From Bacteroidales bacterium (GTDB taxonomy: Bacteria > Bacteroidota > Bacteroidia > Bacteroidales > P3): a DNA stretch of 9,960 bases. The notes under the pieces were generated by a model. The model worked only from the letters and a program-made list of their open reading frames with translations, was not told where the DNA came from and searched no databases. The stretch is taken from positions 1-9,960 of the forward strand of contig JAGNRX010000030.1 in assembly GCA_017988355.1 (NCBI GenBank), written 5' to 3'. A program made the translations under genes and the position numbers. This document shows, piece by piece, positions 9,669 through 9,960 of the stretch. How positions within the stretch are numbered: position 1 is the first letter of the stretch; each line of letters begins with the position of its first letter.

Positions 9669-9699
9669 TTGATTAATTTATTTTTTTTAAGTTACTTTG
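9669..9699 (+). promoter_or_regulatory. Promoter for the lipoprotein gene
   Basis: TTG (9669-9671), a 20-bp T-rich spacer and TTACTTTG (9692-9699) form a near-consensus Bacteroidota promoter. The -7 box deviates from TAnnTTTG at one base, with T for A at its second position. The start of transcription should be near 9706, about 20 nt ahead of the ATG. Confidence 0.6.
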
Positions 9700-9728
9700 C
9701 AGACTGATTGTTATAAATATTTTTTATC

Positions 9729-9960
9729 ATGAAAAGAATTACAACTTTATCAATCCTAATAATATTGATATTCCCATTAATATTTTCAAGCTGTAAAGAG
9801 GAAGAGGAATTTGGAAAAGACTTTTGGGTTGGAATACCAGCTTCGGGAACTTATTTTAAAATCCAAGTTGATGATATGATATGGGAAGGAGATGATTTTA
9901 TGCAAATGTATGCAAAAAAAGGAATTCAAGGAGATGGAAGCAGTATGCTAGACCTTGTTG
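9729..9960 (+). CDS. Lipoprotein of unknown function, 3' end beyond window
   Basis: Seventy-seven codons are visible from the ATG at 9729. The N-terminus is a lipoprotein signal peptide: MKR, a hydrophobic stretch (about 4-19), then FSSC with the lipidated cysteine at 22. The phenylalanine at -3 is slightly unusual for a lipobox but tolerated. The residues after cysteine are K-E-E-E-E, which resembles the acidic lipoprotein export signal that sends Bacteroidota lipoproteins to the cell surface, so an outer-leaflet location is likely. The mature part (GKDFWVGIPASGTYFKIQV and on) has mixed polar and aromatic residues, and I do not recognise a domain. It has its own promoter and is separated from the DUF1015 gene by a terminator, so it is an independent unit. 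Confidence 0.8.
   Translation, partial: MKRITTLSILIILIFPLIFSSCKEEEEFGKDFWVGIPASGTYFKIQVDDMIWEGDDFMQMYAKKGIQGDGSSMLDLV

Overview
The window is AT-rich chromosomal DNA from a member of the Bacteroidota, possibly a Bacteroidales-like lineage. Four things point there. Promoters match the Bacteroidota consensus (TTTG, about 19 bp, TAnnTTTG). Leaders are A/T-rich without a clear Shine-Dalgarno. The proteins look like Bacteroidota GyrB, ClpC and DUF1015. The last gene encodes a lipoprotein with an acidic post-cysteine tag of the Bacteroidota surface-export type. I see no mobile element, CRISPR array, tRNA or rRNA.

Layout. Minus strand, 7860 down to 1: clpC (AAA+ unfoldase), an MlaE-type permease, an MlaF-type ATPase, a PgpH-type membrane HD phosphodiesterase (probably for cyclic di-AMP), and gyrB, whose C-terminal end lies beyond base 1. 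The first four genes form a tight unit: two successive TAATG stop/start overlaps and one 14-bp overlap, the last using a GTG start. gyrB follows after 59 bp and has its own -7 box. Plus strand: a DUF1015 gene (8331-9584) with a consensus promoter and a strong intrinsic terminator, then the start of an unrecognised lipoprotein gene (9729 to the window end) with its own promoter.

Between the divergent clpC and DUF1015 genes lie 470 bp of very AT-rich DNA. It holds four tandem units with an exact 21-bp period (8118-8201), each carrying a copy of TTCTTTCTTTGATTC with few changes. The array ends 52 bp before the DUF1015 -33 element. This is the least explained structure in the window.

How the genes fit together: the minus-strand cluster joins protein quality control (ClpC), an inner-membrane lipid ABC transporter core without its Mce partner, second-messenger turnover and DNA topology. 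All are housekeeping functions. The shared theme may be envelope or osmotic stress, but that is inference from co-transcription only. The window is mostly core genome. The points worth a second look are the 21-bp array, a glutamine in the GyrB quinolone-determining motif, the Mce-less Mla cluster coupled to clpC and pgpH, and a DUF1015 gene without visible serine-biosynthesis neighbours.
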